Positions 17,875 to 25,334 of a stretch of DNA of 32,494 nt are shown here, one piece after another. Within the stretch, counting starts at the first letter, position 1, and every line of letters starts with the position of its first letter. The position numbers were made by a program, and so were the translations under genes. The notes under the pieces were generated by a model. That model saw nothing but the letters and a program-made list of their open reading frames with translations, was not told the DNA's origin and ran no database searches. The stretch comes from an uncultured Eubacteriales bacterium (lineage in GTDB: Bacteria > Bacillota > Clostridia > Christensenellales > Aristaeellaceae), in contig CALVNG010000019.1 of assembly GCA_944349545.1 (NCBI GenBank), positions 1 to 32,494 on the forward strand. Reading direction: 5' to 3'.

Positions 17875-17929
17875 GGTTTGTACCTCACTTTGAAAACTAT
17901 TCGGTTATGTTTCTGGTTGAACCGCTTTT

Positions 17930-17956
17930 GCGCCGCTTGAAACCGATTTGCGGCGC
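17930..17956. repeat. First inverted repeat in the pgk-tpiA spacer
   Basis: GCGCCGC (17930-17936) and GCGGCGC (17950-17956) form a 7-bp stem with a 13-nt loop, without a following T-run on the minus strand. It adjoins the larger hairpin at 17962-17996. Confidence 0.5.
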
Positions 17957-17961
17957 GCAAA

Positions 17962-17996
17962 CGTTGCGCAGGCCGGTTTGGACGGCCTGCGCAACG
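17962..17996 (-). terminator. Strong hairpin between pgk and tpiA (partial terminator or RNA-processing site)
   Basis: CGTTGCGCAGGCCG (17962-17975) and CGGCCTGCGCAACG (17983-17996) are perfectly complementary over 14 bp with a 7-nt loop. Only TTT follows on the minus strand, so it may act as a leaky terminator or protect the 3' end of cggR-pgk RNA. Confidence 0.65.
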
Positions 17997-18005
17997 GGAA
18001 AGAGC

Positions 18006-19196
18006 TTACTTGTCGTTGAGCGCGGCAACGCCGGGAAGGGTCTTGCCCTCCAGGAATTCCATGCTCGCGCCGCCGCCGGTGGACACATGGGTCACCTTGT
18101 CGGCATAGCCCATCTGCTCGACCGCCGCCGCGCTGTCGCCGCCGCCGATGATGGTCACACCCTTGCACTCGCTCATGGCCTTGGCCACAGCGCGGGTGCC
18201 AACGGCAAAGTTTTCGAACTCGAACACGCCCATGGGGCCGTTCCAGACCACCGTGCCCGCCTCGCGGACCACGTCGGCATAGATCTTGGCGGTTTCGGGC
18301 CCGATGTCCATGCCCTCGTAATCGTCCGGGATCCCGTCGGCGGACGCGACGGTGATGCGGTTGGCGTCGTTGCTGAAGCTGTCGCCGCACACGTTGTCCA
18401 CGGGCAGGAGGAGCTTCACGCCCTTTTCCTTGGCCTTGGCCATCAGGTCCTTGGCCAGCTCCACCTTGTCGTTCTCACACAGGCTCTTGCCGATGCTCAG
18501 CCCCAGCGCCTTCTGGAAGGTATAGCTCATGCCGCCGCCGATGATCAGGGTATCGACCTTCTCCAGCAGGTTGTTGATGACGCCGATCTTGTCGGACACC
18601 TTCGCGCCGCCGAGAATCGCCACAAAGGGACGGGCCGGGTCCTCCAGGGCCTTGCCCATGATGCTCAGCTCCTTGCCGATCAGGTAGCCGGCCACGGAGG
18701 GGGTCAGGTAATGGGTCACGCCCTCGGTGGAGGCATGCGCGCGGTGCGCAGTGCCGAAGGCGTCGTTGACATACATTTCGGCCAGGGAAGCCAGCTCCTT
18801 GGCGAAGGCGGGATCGTTCTTTTCCTCTTCCTTATGGAAGCGGACGTTCTCCAGCAGCATGACCTCGCCGTCCTTGAGGCCGGCGGCCAGCTCCTTGGCG
18901 GAAGGACCGATCACGTCCTCGGCCATCTTCACTTCCACACCCAGCATTTCGCCAAGGCGCTTGGCGACAGGCTTAAGGGAATACTTCATGTTGAACTCGC
19001 CCTTGGGGCGGCCCAGGTGGGAGCACAGGATCACTTTGGCGCCATGCTCCATCAGGTACTTGATGGTGGGCAGCGCGCCGCGCAGACGGTTTTCGTCGGT
19101 GATGACCTTGTTTTCGTCCATGGGCACGTTAAAATCGCAGCGAACAAGCACTTTCTTGCCTTTGACCTGAATGTCCTCGATGGTTTTCTTCGCCAT
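18006..19196 (-). CDS. pgk: Phosphoglycerate kinase
   Basis: Pgk makes ATP and 3-phosphoglycerate from 1,3-bisphosphoglycerate. Starting at ATG 19196 ([16 protein letters not shown] upstream) it has 396 residues, normal size; the frame is open upstream into cggR but has no better start. Motifs are [43 protein letters not shown], the hinge [15 protein letters not shown] and the nucleotide loop [14 protein letters not shown]. It directly follows cggR (73-nt gap), where gapA would normally stand in Bacillus. Confidence 0.97.
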   Translation of the reverse strand: MAKKTIEDIQVKGKKVLVRCDFNVPMDENKVITDENRLRGALPTIKYLMEHGAKVILCSHLGRPKGEFNMKYSLKPVAKRLGEMLGVEVKMAEDVIGPSAKELAAGLKDGEVMLLENVRFHKEEEKNDPAFAKELASLAEMYVNDAFGTAHRAHASTEGVTHYLTPSVAGYLIGKELSIMGKALEDPARPFVAILGGAKVSDKIGVINNLLEKVDTLIIGGGMSYTFQKALGLSIGKSLCENDKVELAKDLMAKAKEKGVKLLLPVDNVCGDSFSNDANRITVASADGIPDDYEGMDIGPETAKIYADVVREAGTVVWNGPMGVFEFENFAVGTRAVAKAMSECKGVTIIGGGDSAAAVEQMGYADKVTHVSTGGGASMEFLEGKTLPGVAALNDK

Positions 19197-19269
19197 AACG
19201 TACACTCCTCCGTCCTGGTAAATTCGTTGTGTTGGTATTGCAAAGCCCGTTTCCGGGCGTGCAAGCGAA

Positions 19270-20295
19270 TCAGGGAGCCTCATCCAGAATGGCCTTGGCA
19301 GCGCCCTCGTCGGTGACCAGCATGGCGTGGCGGCGATTTTTCATCACCGCAGCGATGGCCTCGGCCTTTTTCGCCCCTGCGGCCACGGCGATCATGGCGC
19401 AGGCAGGCTTGAGCGCGCCCAGGTTGTGGGCCACGGTGGAGGCGGAATACACCAGCCGCCCCCTTGCGTCGAAGTAGCAGCCATAGGCCTCGGCCACTGC
19501 GCCCTTGCGCAGCACTTCGGCGCTCACAGGGCCGGGAAGCTGGCGGCGCTGGGTCATGTCATCTGCGCGGCCGATGCCGTGCAGCACCACGTCCGCGCGC
19601 TCCAAAAGGGCCAGCGTTTCGTTGATCTCGGTCAGCTTGCGCATCTCCTGCAGCGCCTGCTCATCCAGGTGGTCGGGCAGGTGCATCATGCGGTGGTGCC
19701 CGCCCAGGCGGCGGGCAATCTCGCAGGCAAGGGTATTGGCCTGGGTTTCCAGCGCGCCGCCCATGCCGCCGCGCGCGGGTACCACCATCACGTTCATGGG
19801 CGTGCCCTGGGGCACCGCAAAGGCCACCTCGCGAATGGTGCTGCCGCCGGTGACAGCCAGCGTGAATCCCGTCTGCAAAAAGCCGCGCAGGCGCATGCCC
19901 GCGACCTGGCCCACCTCGCCAGGCACATGCGGGTCCGTGTCGGCGTTGCCGGCGACCACGCACACCTTGTCCACGCACAGCCGCTCCGCCAGCGCCGTCT
20001 CCAGCCTCGTCAGACCCTTCAGCTCCCGGCTGAAGCGCCGGGCCATGGGCAGCGCGTTCTCCGCCGCCGGCGTCAGGCACATGCCCGCCGCGTCCAGCGT
20101 AATGAGCCCGTGCCTCTTTAACAGCGTAGCGACGGTGCGCACCTCACGCTCCGGCAGGTTGAGCCGAGCGGCCAGCTGCCGCCTGCCCACGGGCTGCAGC
20201 GCGCCGATACGCTCCAGCACCAGCGCCCGCAGCTCGATTTCCTGCGCCAGATCCGGAGCCAGCTGCTGCATCAGGGTAAAATAACCGTCCTGCAT
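19270..20295 (-). CDS. cggR: Central glycolytic genes regulator CggR (SorC family)
   Basis: A 341-residue repressor. An N-terminal helix-turn-helix (about residues 15-65: [32 protein letters not shown]) precedes a SorC-type sugar-phosphate sensor domain with [33 protein letters not shown] and [12 protein letters not shown]. In Bacillus, fructose-1,6-bisphosphate releases CggR from its operator. ATG 20295 has GGAAGG upstream. It heads the pgk-tpiA-gpmI operon, and a CggR-like operator lies 19 nt upstream of the start codon, implying autoregulation. Confidence 0.92.
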   Translation of the reverse strand: MQDGYFTLMQQLAPDLAQEIELRALVLERIGALQPVGRRQLAARLNLPEREVRTVATLLKRHGLITLDAAGMCLTPAAENALPMARRFSRELKGLTRLETALAERLCVDKVCVVAGNADTDPHVPGEVGQVAGMRLRGFLQTGFTLAVTGGSTIREVAFAVPQGTPMNVMVVPARGGMGGALETQANTLACEIARRLGGHHRMMHLPDHLDEQALQEMRKLTEINETLALLERADVVLHGIGRADDMTQRRQLPGPVSAEVLRKGAVAEAYGCYFDARGRLVYSASTVAHNLGALKPACAMIAVAAGAKKAEAIAAVMKNRRHAMLVTDEGAAKAILDEAP

Positions 20296-20313
20296 TGCAC
20301 CCTTCCTAGTCGG

Positions 20314-20348
20314 GACAAACCGCGTCCCGCATGACCAAATTTATCCCA
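20314..20348 (-). promoter_or_regulatory. CggR operator (tandem half-sites)
   Basis: On the minus strand a perfect CGGGAC-N6-TGTC unit (20314-20329) is preceded, 3 nt away, by a weaker TGGGAT-N6-GGTC unit (20333-20348). The Bacillus subtilis operator, as I recall it, is two such units 4 nt apart. The site begins at about the transcription start, downstream of the promoter, as in Bacillus. Confidence 0.8.
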
Positions 20349-20354
20349 CAGGAG

Positions 20355-20383
20355 ATTATACATCATTCCCCCTTGAGCCGCAA
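20355..20383 (-). promoter_or_regulatory. Sigma-A promoter of cggR-pgk-tpiA-gpmI
   Basis: Minus-strand TATAAT (20355-20360, perfect) with TTGCGG (20378-20383) 17 bp upstream. The predicted start, near 20348, coincides with the edge of the CggR operator. Confidence 0.8.
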
Positions 20384-20426
20384 GCCCTCATTTGATAAAA
20401 CCTTCACAATTCGTCGTTCCGCTCGC

Positions 20427-20455
20427 GTCTATTTCTCACAGGCGTCGCATAGGTT
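20427..20455 (+). promoter_or_regulatory. Possible sigma-E-type promoter of the bofA-like gene
   Basis: GTCTATT (20427-20433) and CATAGGTT (20448-20455) are 14 bp apart, resembling the sporulation sigma-E pattern (GTMATATT / CATACAMT). The match is partial and rests on the expectation that bofA is mother-cell expressed. Confidence 0.35.
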
Positions 20456-20476
20456 GCTAGCGGAGGTGAGCCGGAT

Positions 20477-20740
20477 ATGACGGACAGGCTTCTGGCGTTG
20501 ACCATGATCGCGGCGGCGCTTGGCGTGAGCTATCCCCTGTGCATGCGCGCAACGCCCCGGCGGGGCCTGATGCGCGTGGTGGAACGGATGTGCGCGGGCA
20601 TTATCCTGTGCTACCTGTGCTGGCTGGGGCTTTCGCCGCTGGGAATCCGCTTTCCGCAGGGGCCTGTCTCCGCGGTCAGCGCGGGATTCCTGGGGCTTCC
20701 GGGGCTGGCGCTGGCGGCGTTTGTCTCCTGGCTGCCTTAG
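20477..20740 (+). CDS. bofA: BofA-like membrane protein (pro-sigma-K processing inhibitor family)
   Basis: A small 87-residue membrane protein with GGAGGTG 9 nt before ATG 20477. Two to three hydrophobic segments (5-20, 40-54, 62-86) are separated by a basic loop (RATPRRGLMR). The C-terminal LGIRFPQGPVSAVSAGFLGLPGLALA fits the conserved BofA block (LGI, Pro, small residues, G-x-LG-x-PG). In Bacillus BofA stabilises an inhibitory complex with SpoIVFB/SpoIVFA in the outer forespore membrane. Its stop overlaps the convergent thiI stop by 4 nt. No other sporulation gene is in the window. Confidence 0.75.
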   Translation: MTDRLLALTMIAAALGVSYPLCMRATPRRGLMRVVERMCAGIILCYLCWLGLSPLGIRFPQGPVSAVSAGFLGLPGLALAAFVSWLP

Positions 20741-21882
20741 AGCTCAAAAACCTCTGTGCCCTCCAGCGCGGCAGTGATCAGCGCGTCGCTGTCCAGCTTG
20801 CTTTCGCCGTCGAGGATGATCTCCAGCTTGGGCTTGGTAGCCGGGTGGCGCGGCGTAAAGACGGTGCAGCAGTCCTCATAGGGCAGGGACGAGGTTTCAT
20901 ACGTGCCGATCTTCTGCGCGATTTCGATGATCTCGGATTTATCAAATCCGATGAGCGGCCGGAACACCGGCATATCCGCCACGGCGTCCGTGCAGCCGAG
21001 GGCATGCATGGTCTGGCTGGCCACCTGCCCGATGCTCTCCCCCGTGATGAGCGCCTGGGAATGTTCCTTCCTGGCGATGGCGTTGGCGATGCGCATCATG
21101 TAGCGGCGCATGATGATGGTGGTGTAATCCTCGTGGCACTTTTCGTGAATCTGCATCTGGATGTCGGTAAACGGCACCACATGCACACGCACGCCGCACA
21201 GGCTTTCGCTGAGGATGCGCGCCAGCTCCAGCACCTTTTCACGGGCGCGCTCGCTGGTATAGGGAAAAGAATAGAAATGCACCGCGTCCACGCGCACGCC
21301 GCGCTTGGCGATCATCCAGCCCGCCACGGGGCTGTCGATGCCGCCGGAGAGCAGCAGCGTGGCCTTGCCGTTGGACCCCACCGGCATGCCGCCCACGGCG
21401 GGGATGGGATGGGTATAGAGGTAGGCCAGGTCGCGGATTTCTACCGAAAGCACGACATCGGGGTTTTTCACGTCCACCTTGAGTCCCGGCAGGTGCTCCA
21501 GCAGGTACGCGCCCATCTCCACGTTGATGGTGGGCGAGTCCATGGGATAGCGCTTGTCGCTGCGGCGTGCGCTGACCTTGAAGGTGCCCCTGTGGCCCTC
21601 CATGAGCTTTGCCGCCTGCGCGCAGAGGGCCTCAAAATCGTCCTTTTCCATCTCGATGGCGCGGCAGACGCTGTGCACGCCAAAGACCTTGGTCACGCGG
21701 CGGATGGCCTCGTCCATGTCGACCGCATCGCTGACGTAGATGCGGCCGTCGCTGAGCCACACATGGCCGCCGACCGCCTTGACCGCGTCGCGCACACGGT
21801 CCACCAGCATGCGTAAAAAAGTGGGGCGGTTGAGCCCCTTGAGAAAAATTTCGCCATAGCGAACCTGCAAAACCTCACGCAC
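20737..21882 (-). CDS. thiI: tRNA 4-thiouridine synthetase ThiI
   Basis: ThiI adenylates U8 of tRNA and inserts sulfur to form 4-thiouridine. The 381-residue protein starts at GTG 21882 behind AAGGAGG. It has a ferredoxin-like N-terminus (VRYGEIFLKGLNRPTF), a THUMP domain (about 60-165), the PP-loop SGGIDSPVAGW near 186-196, and ITGESIGQVASQT. It ends around EVFEL and lacks the rhodanese extension of the E. coli protein, so sulfur should come directly from the neighbouring desulfurase, as in Bacillus. The gene follows nifS by 23 nt and its stop overlaps bofA. Confidence 0.95.
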   Translation of the reverse strand: MREVLQVRYGEIFLKGLNRPTFLRMLVDRVRDAVKAVGGHVWLSDGRIYVSDAVDMDEAIRRVTKVFGVHSVCRAIEMEKDDFEALCAQAAKLMEGHRGTFKVSARRSDKRYPMDSPTINVEMGAYLLEHLPGLKVDVKNPDVVLSVEIRDLAYLYTHPIPAVGGMPVGSNGKATLLLSGGIDSPVAGWMIAKRGVRVDAVHFYSFPYTSERAREKVLELARILSESLCGVRVHVVPFTDIQMQIHEKCHEDYTTIIMRRYMMRIANAIARKEHSQALITGESIGQVASQTMHALGCTDAVADMPVFRPLIGFDKSEIIEIAQKIGTYETSSLPYEDCCTVFTPRHPATKPKLEIILDGESKLDSDALITAALEGTEVFEL

Positions 21883-21905
21883 GGTGGTTTCTTCCTCCTT
21901 TTCCG

Positions 21906-23060
21906 TCAGCGGCGCGTAAAGCGGCGCAGCTGGCCGACCCTTTCGATGATCTTCTCAGCCGTGTAGTGCATTTCCTCCCCGGTGCTGAAGGGGCACAGAC
22001 TGATGCGGATGGCGCTGTCCATCTCCTGCGGCGGCAGATGCATGGCCGTGAGCACAGATGAACGGCGCCCCTTCCTGGACGAGCAGGCCGAGCCGGTCCC
22101 CACGCAGATGCCGTCCGCCTCCAGGGCGTGCAGGAGCGTTTCCGCCCGCACCGGAGGAAAGGCCACGTTGAGAATGTGCCCCGCGCTCAAGGGGTCGTCC
22201 ACGGGAAGGCCCGCCACCGTCGCTTCCGGGAGCGCCTCCATCAAGAGCGAGAGAAGCAGCTTTTTGAGGCTGCGCATGCGCTCCATGGCATCGGACGGAT
22301 AGCTCTGCACCGCAGCTACCATGCCGGCGATGCCGCTGGTGTTCTCCGTGCCGCTGCGCAGGCCGCCCTGCTGGCCGCCCCCGGCCACGATGGGCCTGAT
22401 GCGCGCGCCGTCCGCCAGCACCAGCGCGCCCACGCCCTTGGGCCCGTGAATCTTGTGCGCGCTGAGCGCATAGGAGTCGACTTTGGTTTCCCTAAAAGAA
22501 AACGGCACGCGAAGGTATCCCTGCACGCCGTCGACATGGATAGCGGCCTGCGGGGCCAGCCGGTCGCGCAAATCACAGATTGCCTTCACCGGCATGATGA
22601 CACCGGTTTCGTTGCATACCTGCATCACGCAAATCAGCGCCGTCTGCGGTCCCAGCATCCCCTCCAGCGCTTCCAGGTCCACCGTACCGCTGGAAAGAAG
22701 CGGAATCTCCCGCGCAGTCACGCCATAGCGCGCCTGAGCCTCCAGGCAGGCATTTTTCACCGCCTCGTGCTCGGCGGCGGAATAGAGCACCTCTCCCGGA
22801 CGGTGCATGGCGGACAGGCGGCCCCAGATGGCCAGGTTATCGCTCTCGGTGCCGCCGGAGGTGAAGATCACGTTCTTTTCCTGAGCGCCGAGCGTGGCGG
22901 CAATGGCGCGCCGCGCGTCTGTCAGGGCGTGCTCGGCGCGCATCGCGGGCGCATAGAGCGCGGAAGGGTTATGAAACGCCTCGGTCATGCTCCGCGCCAC
23001 GGCCTCAACTGCCTGCGCGCAGGGACGGGTGGTCGCGCTGTTGTCCAGATACACCTGCAT
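21906..23060 (-). CDS. Cysteine desulfurase (NifS/NifZ type)
   Basis: A PLP enzyme that takes sulfur from cysteine, most likely for ThiI. ATG 23060 has AGGA at a workable 6-nt distance; ATG 23066 (ATGA overlap with the upstream stop) abuts that site and is the alternative. The 384 residues include the N-terminus VYLDNSATTRP, TSGGTESDNLAI, AAEHEAVKNAC, the PLP lysine in LSAHKIHGPKG, RSGTENTSG and the active-site loop GTGSACSSRKG with the sulfur-carrying Cys. Pairing with thiI matches the Bacillus NifZ-ThiI couple. Confidence 0.93.
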   Translation of the reverse strand: MQVYLDNSATTRPCAQAVEAVARSMTEAFHNPSALYAPAMRAEHALTDARRAIAATLGAQEKNVIFTSGGTESDNLAIWGRLSAMHRPGEVLYSAAEHEAVKNACLEAQARYGVTAREIPLLSSGTVDLEALEGMLGPQTALICVMQVCNETGVIMPVKAICDLRDRLAPQAAIHVDGVQGYLRVPFSFRETKVDSYALSAHKIHGPKGVGALVLADGARIRPIVAGGGQQGGLRSGTENTSGIAGMVAAVQSYPSDAMERMRSLKKLLLSLLMEALPEATVAGLPVDDPLSAGHILNVAFPPVRAETLLHALEADGICVGTGSACSSRKGRRSSVLTAMHLPPQEMDSAIRISLCPFSTGEEMHYTAEKIIERVGQLRRFTRR

Positions 23061-23062
23061 GC

Positions 23063-23593
23063 TCATTCCTGATACGCCCCGTGCGGAAGATATTTGCGGA
23101 TCATCTCCACCAGCTCGGCGGAGGGTTCCAGAATGATGACGGTCTTCTGGTTTTCTTTCTGATAATAGAAATAGTAGAGCTTTGCGCCGCGGTTCAAAAA
23201 CCAGTTGCGGCGCGTAAGCCCGGGCATGTTGATCAGCTTGCGGAAGGCGTTGGAATCCACCGGACCAAAGGCCTCCACATTCTTGACGCGCATGGTGCCG
23301 AGCGTCTTGCGCTTCTGGTTGTTGAACACCTGGGCAAAGTCAAGATCGCCGTTGGTGAAGGTGTATTCGTACTCGGTGCGCAGGCGGTCGCGGCGCAAAA
23401 ACAGCAGTACCGCCACGCCCGCCGTCACCAGCGCTTCGATCAGGCCGTAAATGCTGAACTGCATAAACAGCATCTGAATGCACATCAGGGCCCACAGAGC
23501 CGCGAGCACCATAACGATATTGGACAGGATGTAAAGCGTGTTTTCCACGCCGCGGTTATGCTTGACGACAACCTCTTCCATAAAATGATCCAT
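23063..23593 (-). CDS. Hypothetical membrane protein, possibly DUF6106
   Basis: A 176-residue protein. I start it at ATG 23593 (MDHFMEEVVVKHNRG) because AAGGAG lies 9 nt upstream; a TTG at 23602 is less likely. Two membrane helices (about 20-42 and 45-65) precede a soluble domain with YEYTFTNGDLDFAQVFNNQKRKTLGTMRVKNVEAFGP and a stretch about NRGAKLYYFYYQKENQKTVIILEPSAELVEMIRKYLP. The soluble part resembles small PH-like domains of Clostridia proteins. I suspect the DUF6106 family but am not certain. It lies between DUF212 and nifS in a tight run of genes. Confidence 0.75.
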   Translation of the reverse strand: MDHFMEEVVVKHNRGVENTLYILSNIVMVLAALWALMCIQMLFMQFSIYGLIEALVTAGVAVLLFLRRDRLRTEYEYTFTNGDLDFAQVFNNQKRKTLGTMRVKNVEAFGPVDSNAFRKLINMPGLTRRNWFLNRGAKLYYFYYQKENQKTVIILEPSAELVEMIRKYLPHGAYQE

Positions 23594-23614
23594 GCCAAAC
23601 AACTCCTTCCGCGA

Positions 23615-24082
23615 TCAGACCTGACCACTCAAAGCCAAAATATAGATTCCTGCCACAGCCAGTCCCACCAGCGCGCCGCCGGCCACCTCAATGGGCTTGT
23701 GCCCCACCAGCTCCTTCAGCTCCGCATCCGAGATGGGCTTGCCGTTGATGAGCACGTCCTGCAAAATCTGATTGATCACCGTGGCCTGACGTCCCGTTTC
23801 GCGCCGGACGCCGGTTGCATCGTACATGACGATCAGGGCCACCACCACCGCCACGGCAAACACCCCGGAGGCATACCCGTTTATCGCGCCCACCATGACG
23901 GCGGCGGAAACCACCATCGCCGTGTGGGAGCTGGGCATGCCGCCGGAGCCGTGAAAGCGGCTCAGATCCCATTCGTGCTCCACCAGATAGTGAATGGGAA
24001 TCTTCAACCCCTGCGCCACAAACCAGCCGATCAGCGCGGCGATGAGCACATGGTTGAAAAACACTTCCCAGATTGCGTGCAC
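23615..24082 (-). CDS. Divergent PAP2 family (DUF212/YuiD-like) membrane protein
   Basis: A 155-residue membrane protein starting at GTG 24082 behind GAGGAGAGGAAACG. It contains the family block GSGGMPSSHTAMVVSAAVMVG and YDATGVRRETGRQATVINQI, related to acid phosphatase/vanadium haloperoxidase folds, with about four helices. The SSHT and ATGVRR motifs suggest phosphoryl chemistry at the membrane, but no substrate is established. Its gene directly follows ispA. Confidence 0.88.
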   Translation of the reverse strand: MHAIWEVFFNHVLIAALIGWFVAQGLKIPIHYLVEHEWDLSRFHGSGGMPSSHTAMVVSAAVMVGAINGYASGVFAVAVVVALIVMYDATGVRRETGRQATVINQILQDVLINGKPISDAELKELVGHKPIEVAGGALVGLAVAGIYILALSGQV

Positions 24083-24126
24083 CCGTTTCCTCTCCTCTTC
24101 CGAAAGCTTTTATCATGATACAACAT

Positions 24127-25047
24127 TCAGGCCTTGCGCACAAGGGTTTTTCGCGCCAGCTCACACAGATACGCGCCCCGTTCGCCAAAGGATGAAAGCG
24201 CCTGAACGGCCTGTTCCACAGCCTCCGCGGCATCCCGGCGGGACCTTTCCACGCCGAAGGCGGCGGGCCAGGTCTGCTTGCCGCGCTGCGCGTCCATGCC
24301 GGTTTCCTTGCCCATAAGCTGCACGTCGCCCTCCAGGTCCAGCAGATCGTCCACGATCTGGAACGCCAGCCCTATGCCTCGGCCATAGGCCCGGCCGGCA
24401 TCCAGCTGCGCCTCCGTGGCCCCGGCCAGCGTCAGCCCCGCCACCACCGGCGCGGTCAGCAGGTCCGCAGTCTTGTGCAGGTGGATGTACCGCACGCTCT
24501 CCGCCGTGGGTGTATGGCCCTCCAGCGTCACGTCGGCGGTCTGCCCGGCGATCATGCCGCACACGCCTGCGCGCCGCGCGATCTCTCCCGCCGCCCGGAG
24601 CGCCCGCTGCGGACGCTCGGCCGCGATGGGCGAGGAAAGCATGGTCTCATAGGCCAGGTTCAAAAGCCCGTCTCCCGCCAGAATCGCCACGGCCTCGCCA
24701 AACACGCGATGGTTCGTGGGCTTGCCCCGGCGCAGGGCGTCATCATCCATCGCCGGCAAATCGTCATGGATGAGCGAATAGGTATGAATCATCTCCATGG
24801 CGCAGGCAAAGGGCAGCGCGCGCTCCCAGTCGTCGCTTACCAGATGGTAGGCGGCCAGCAGCAGCACGGGCCGAAGCCGCTTGCCCGGCAACAGCAGGCT
24901 GTAGCGCATGGCGCTGCGCAGCGGCTGCGGGGGCATGTCCGCTTCCCATCCGCCCTCCTGCGGCTGCGTCACGGGCTCCTCGCCCTGCTGCCCGAGCAGC
25001 GGAAACGCTGCAAGCGCCTGCTCCACCGCCTCGCGGTATGCGTCCAT
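24127..25047 (-). CDS. ispA: Polyprenyl (farnesyl) diphosphate synthase
   Basis: Condenses isopentenyl diphosphate with allylic diphosphates to farnesyl-PP or geranyl-PP in the cytoplasm. ATG 25047 (MDAYREAV) follows AAGGGAGG by 7 nt; the upstream ATG at 25065 overlaps the xseB stop but has this ribosome site inside it. The 306-residue chain has GKRLRP, the first aspartate motif DDLPAMDDD (95-103) with the two-residue insertion seen in bacterial farnesyl synthases, GQTADV, the KT pair (HKTADLL) and the second aspartate motif QIVDDLLD (about 230-237). xseA-xseB-ispA is a common order. Confidence 0.94.
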   Translation of the reverse strand: MDAYREAVEQALAAFPLLGQQGEEPVTQPQEGGWEADMPPQPLRSAMRYSLLLPGKRLRPVLLLAAYHLVSDDWERALPFACAMEMIHTYSLIHDDLPAMDDDALRRGKPTNHRVFGEAVAILAGDGLLNLAYETMLSSPIAAERPQRALRAAGEIARRAGVCGMIAGQTADVTLEGHTPTAESVRYIHLHKTADLLTAPVVAGLTLAGATEAQLDAGRAYGRGIGLAFQIVDDLLDLEGDVQLMGKETGMDAQRGKQTWPAAFGVERSRRDAAEAVEQAVQALSSFGERGAYLCELARKTLVRKA

Positions 25048-25061
25048 GACGATCCTCCCTT

Positions 25062-25334
25062 TCATTCTTCTTTCAGCGCGTCCAGCAGGCTCCCCTGCTC
25101 CGCCATCTCCGTGGGCGTCAGCTTGGGCGCGCCGCCCTGGCCGGCGGTGATCTCCTGCATCCGCCCTTTGGCCGCCTCCAGCATCTTTTCCAGCTCAGCC
25201 GCCAGCTTCACGCCTTCCTCGTAGCGCTTGAGCAGCTCTTCAAGCGGAAGCTCCCCCGCCTCCAGCTGCGCAGCCAGCGCTTCCAGCCGGCTCAGGCCGT
25301 CCTCAAAGCTGAGCGTCTTTTTCTTTCCCGCCAT
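25062..25334 (-). CDS. xseB: Exodeoxyribonuclease VII small subunit
   Basis: The small subunit of ExoVII, which degrades single-stranded DNA with XseA. ATG 25334 ([18 protein letters not shown]) gives 90 residues. The helical core [32 protein letters not shown] is diagnostic. The start lies 32 nt inside the end of xseA, indicating coupled translation and matched subunit supply. The stop overlaps an upstream ATG of ispA. Confidence 0.93.
   Translation of the reverse strand: MAGKKKTLSFEDGLSRLEALAAQLEAGELPLEELLKRYEEGVKLAAELEKMLEAAKGRMQEITAGQGGAPKLTPTEMAEQGSLLDALKEE

Noticed and set aside
20311-20329. Simple palindrome CGGGAC...GTCCCG as a separate operator
   Set aside because: It is better explained as part of the asymmetric CggR unit CGGGAC-N6-TGTC plus its flanking bases.
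25303-25334. 32-nt xseA/xseB overlap as a sign of frameshift or error
   Set aside because: Both proteins end and start with normal family sequence; overlapping coupled genes are common for these subunits.
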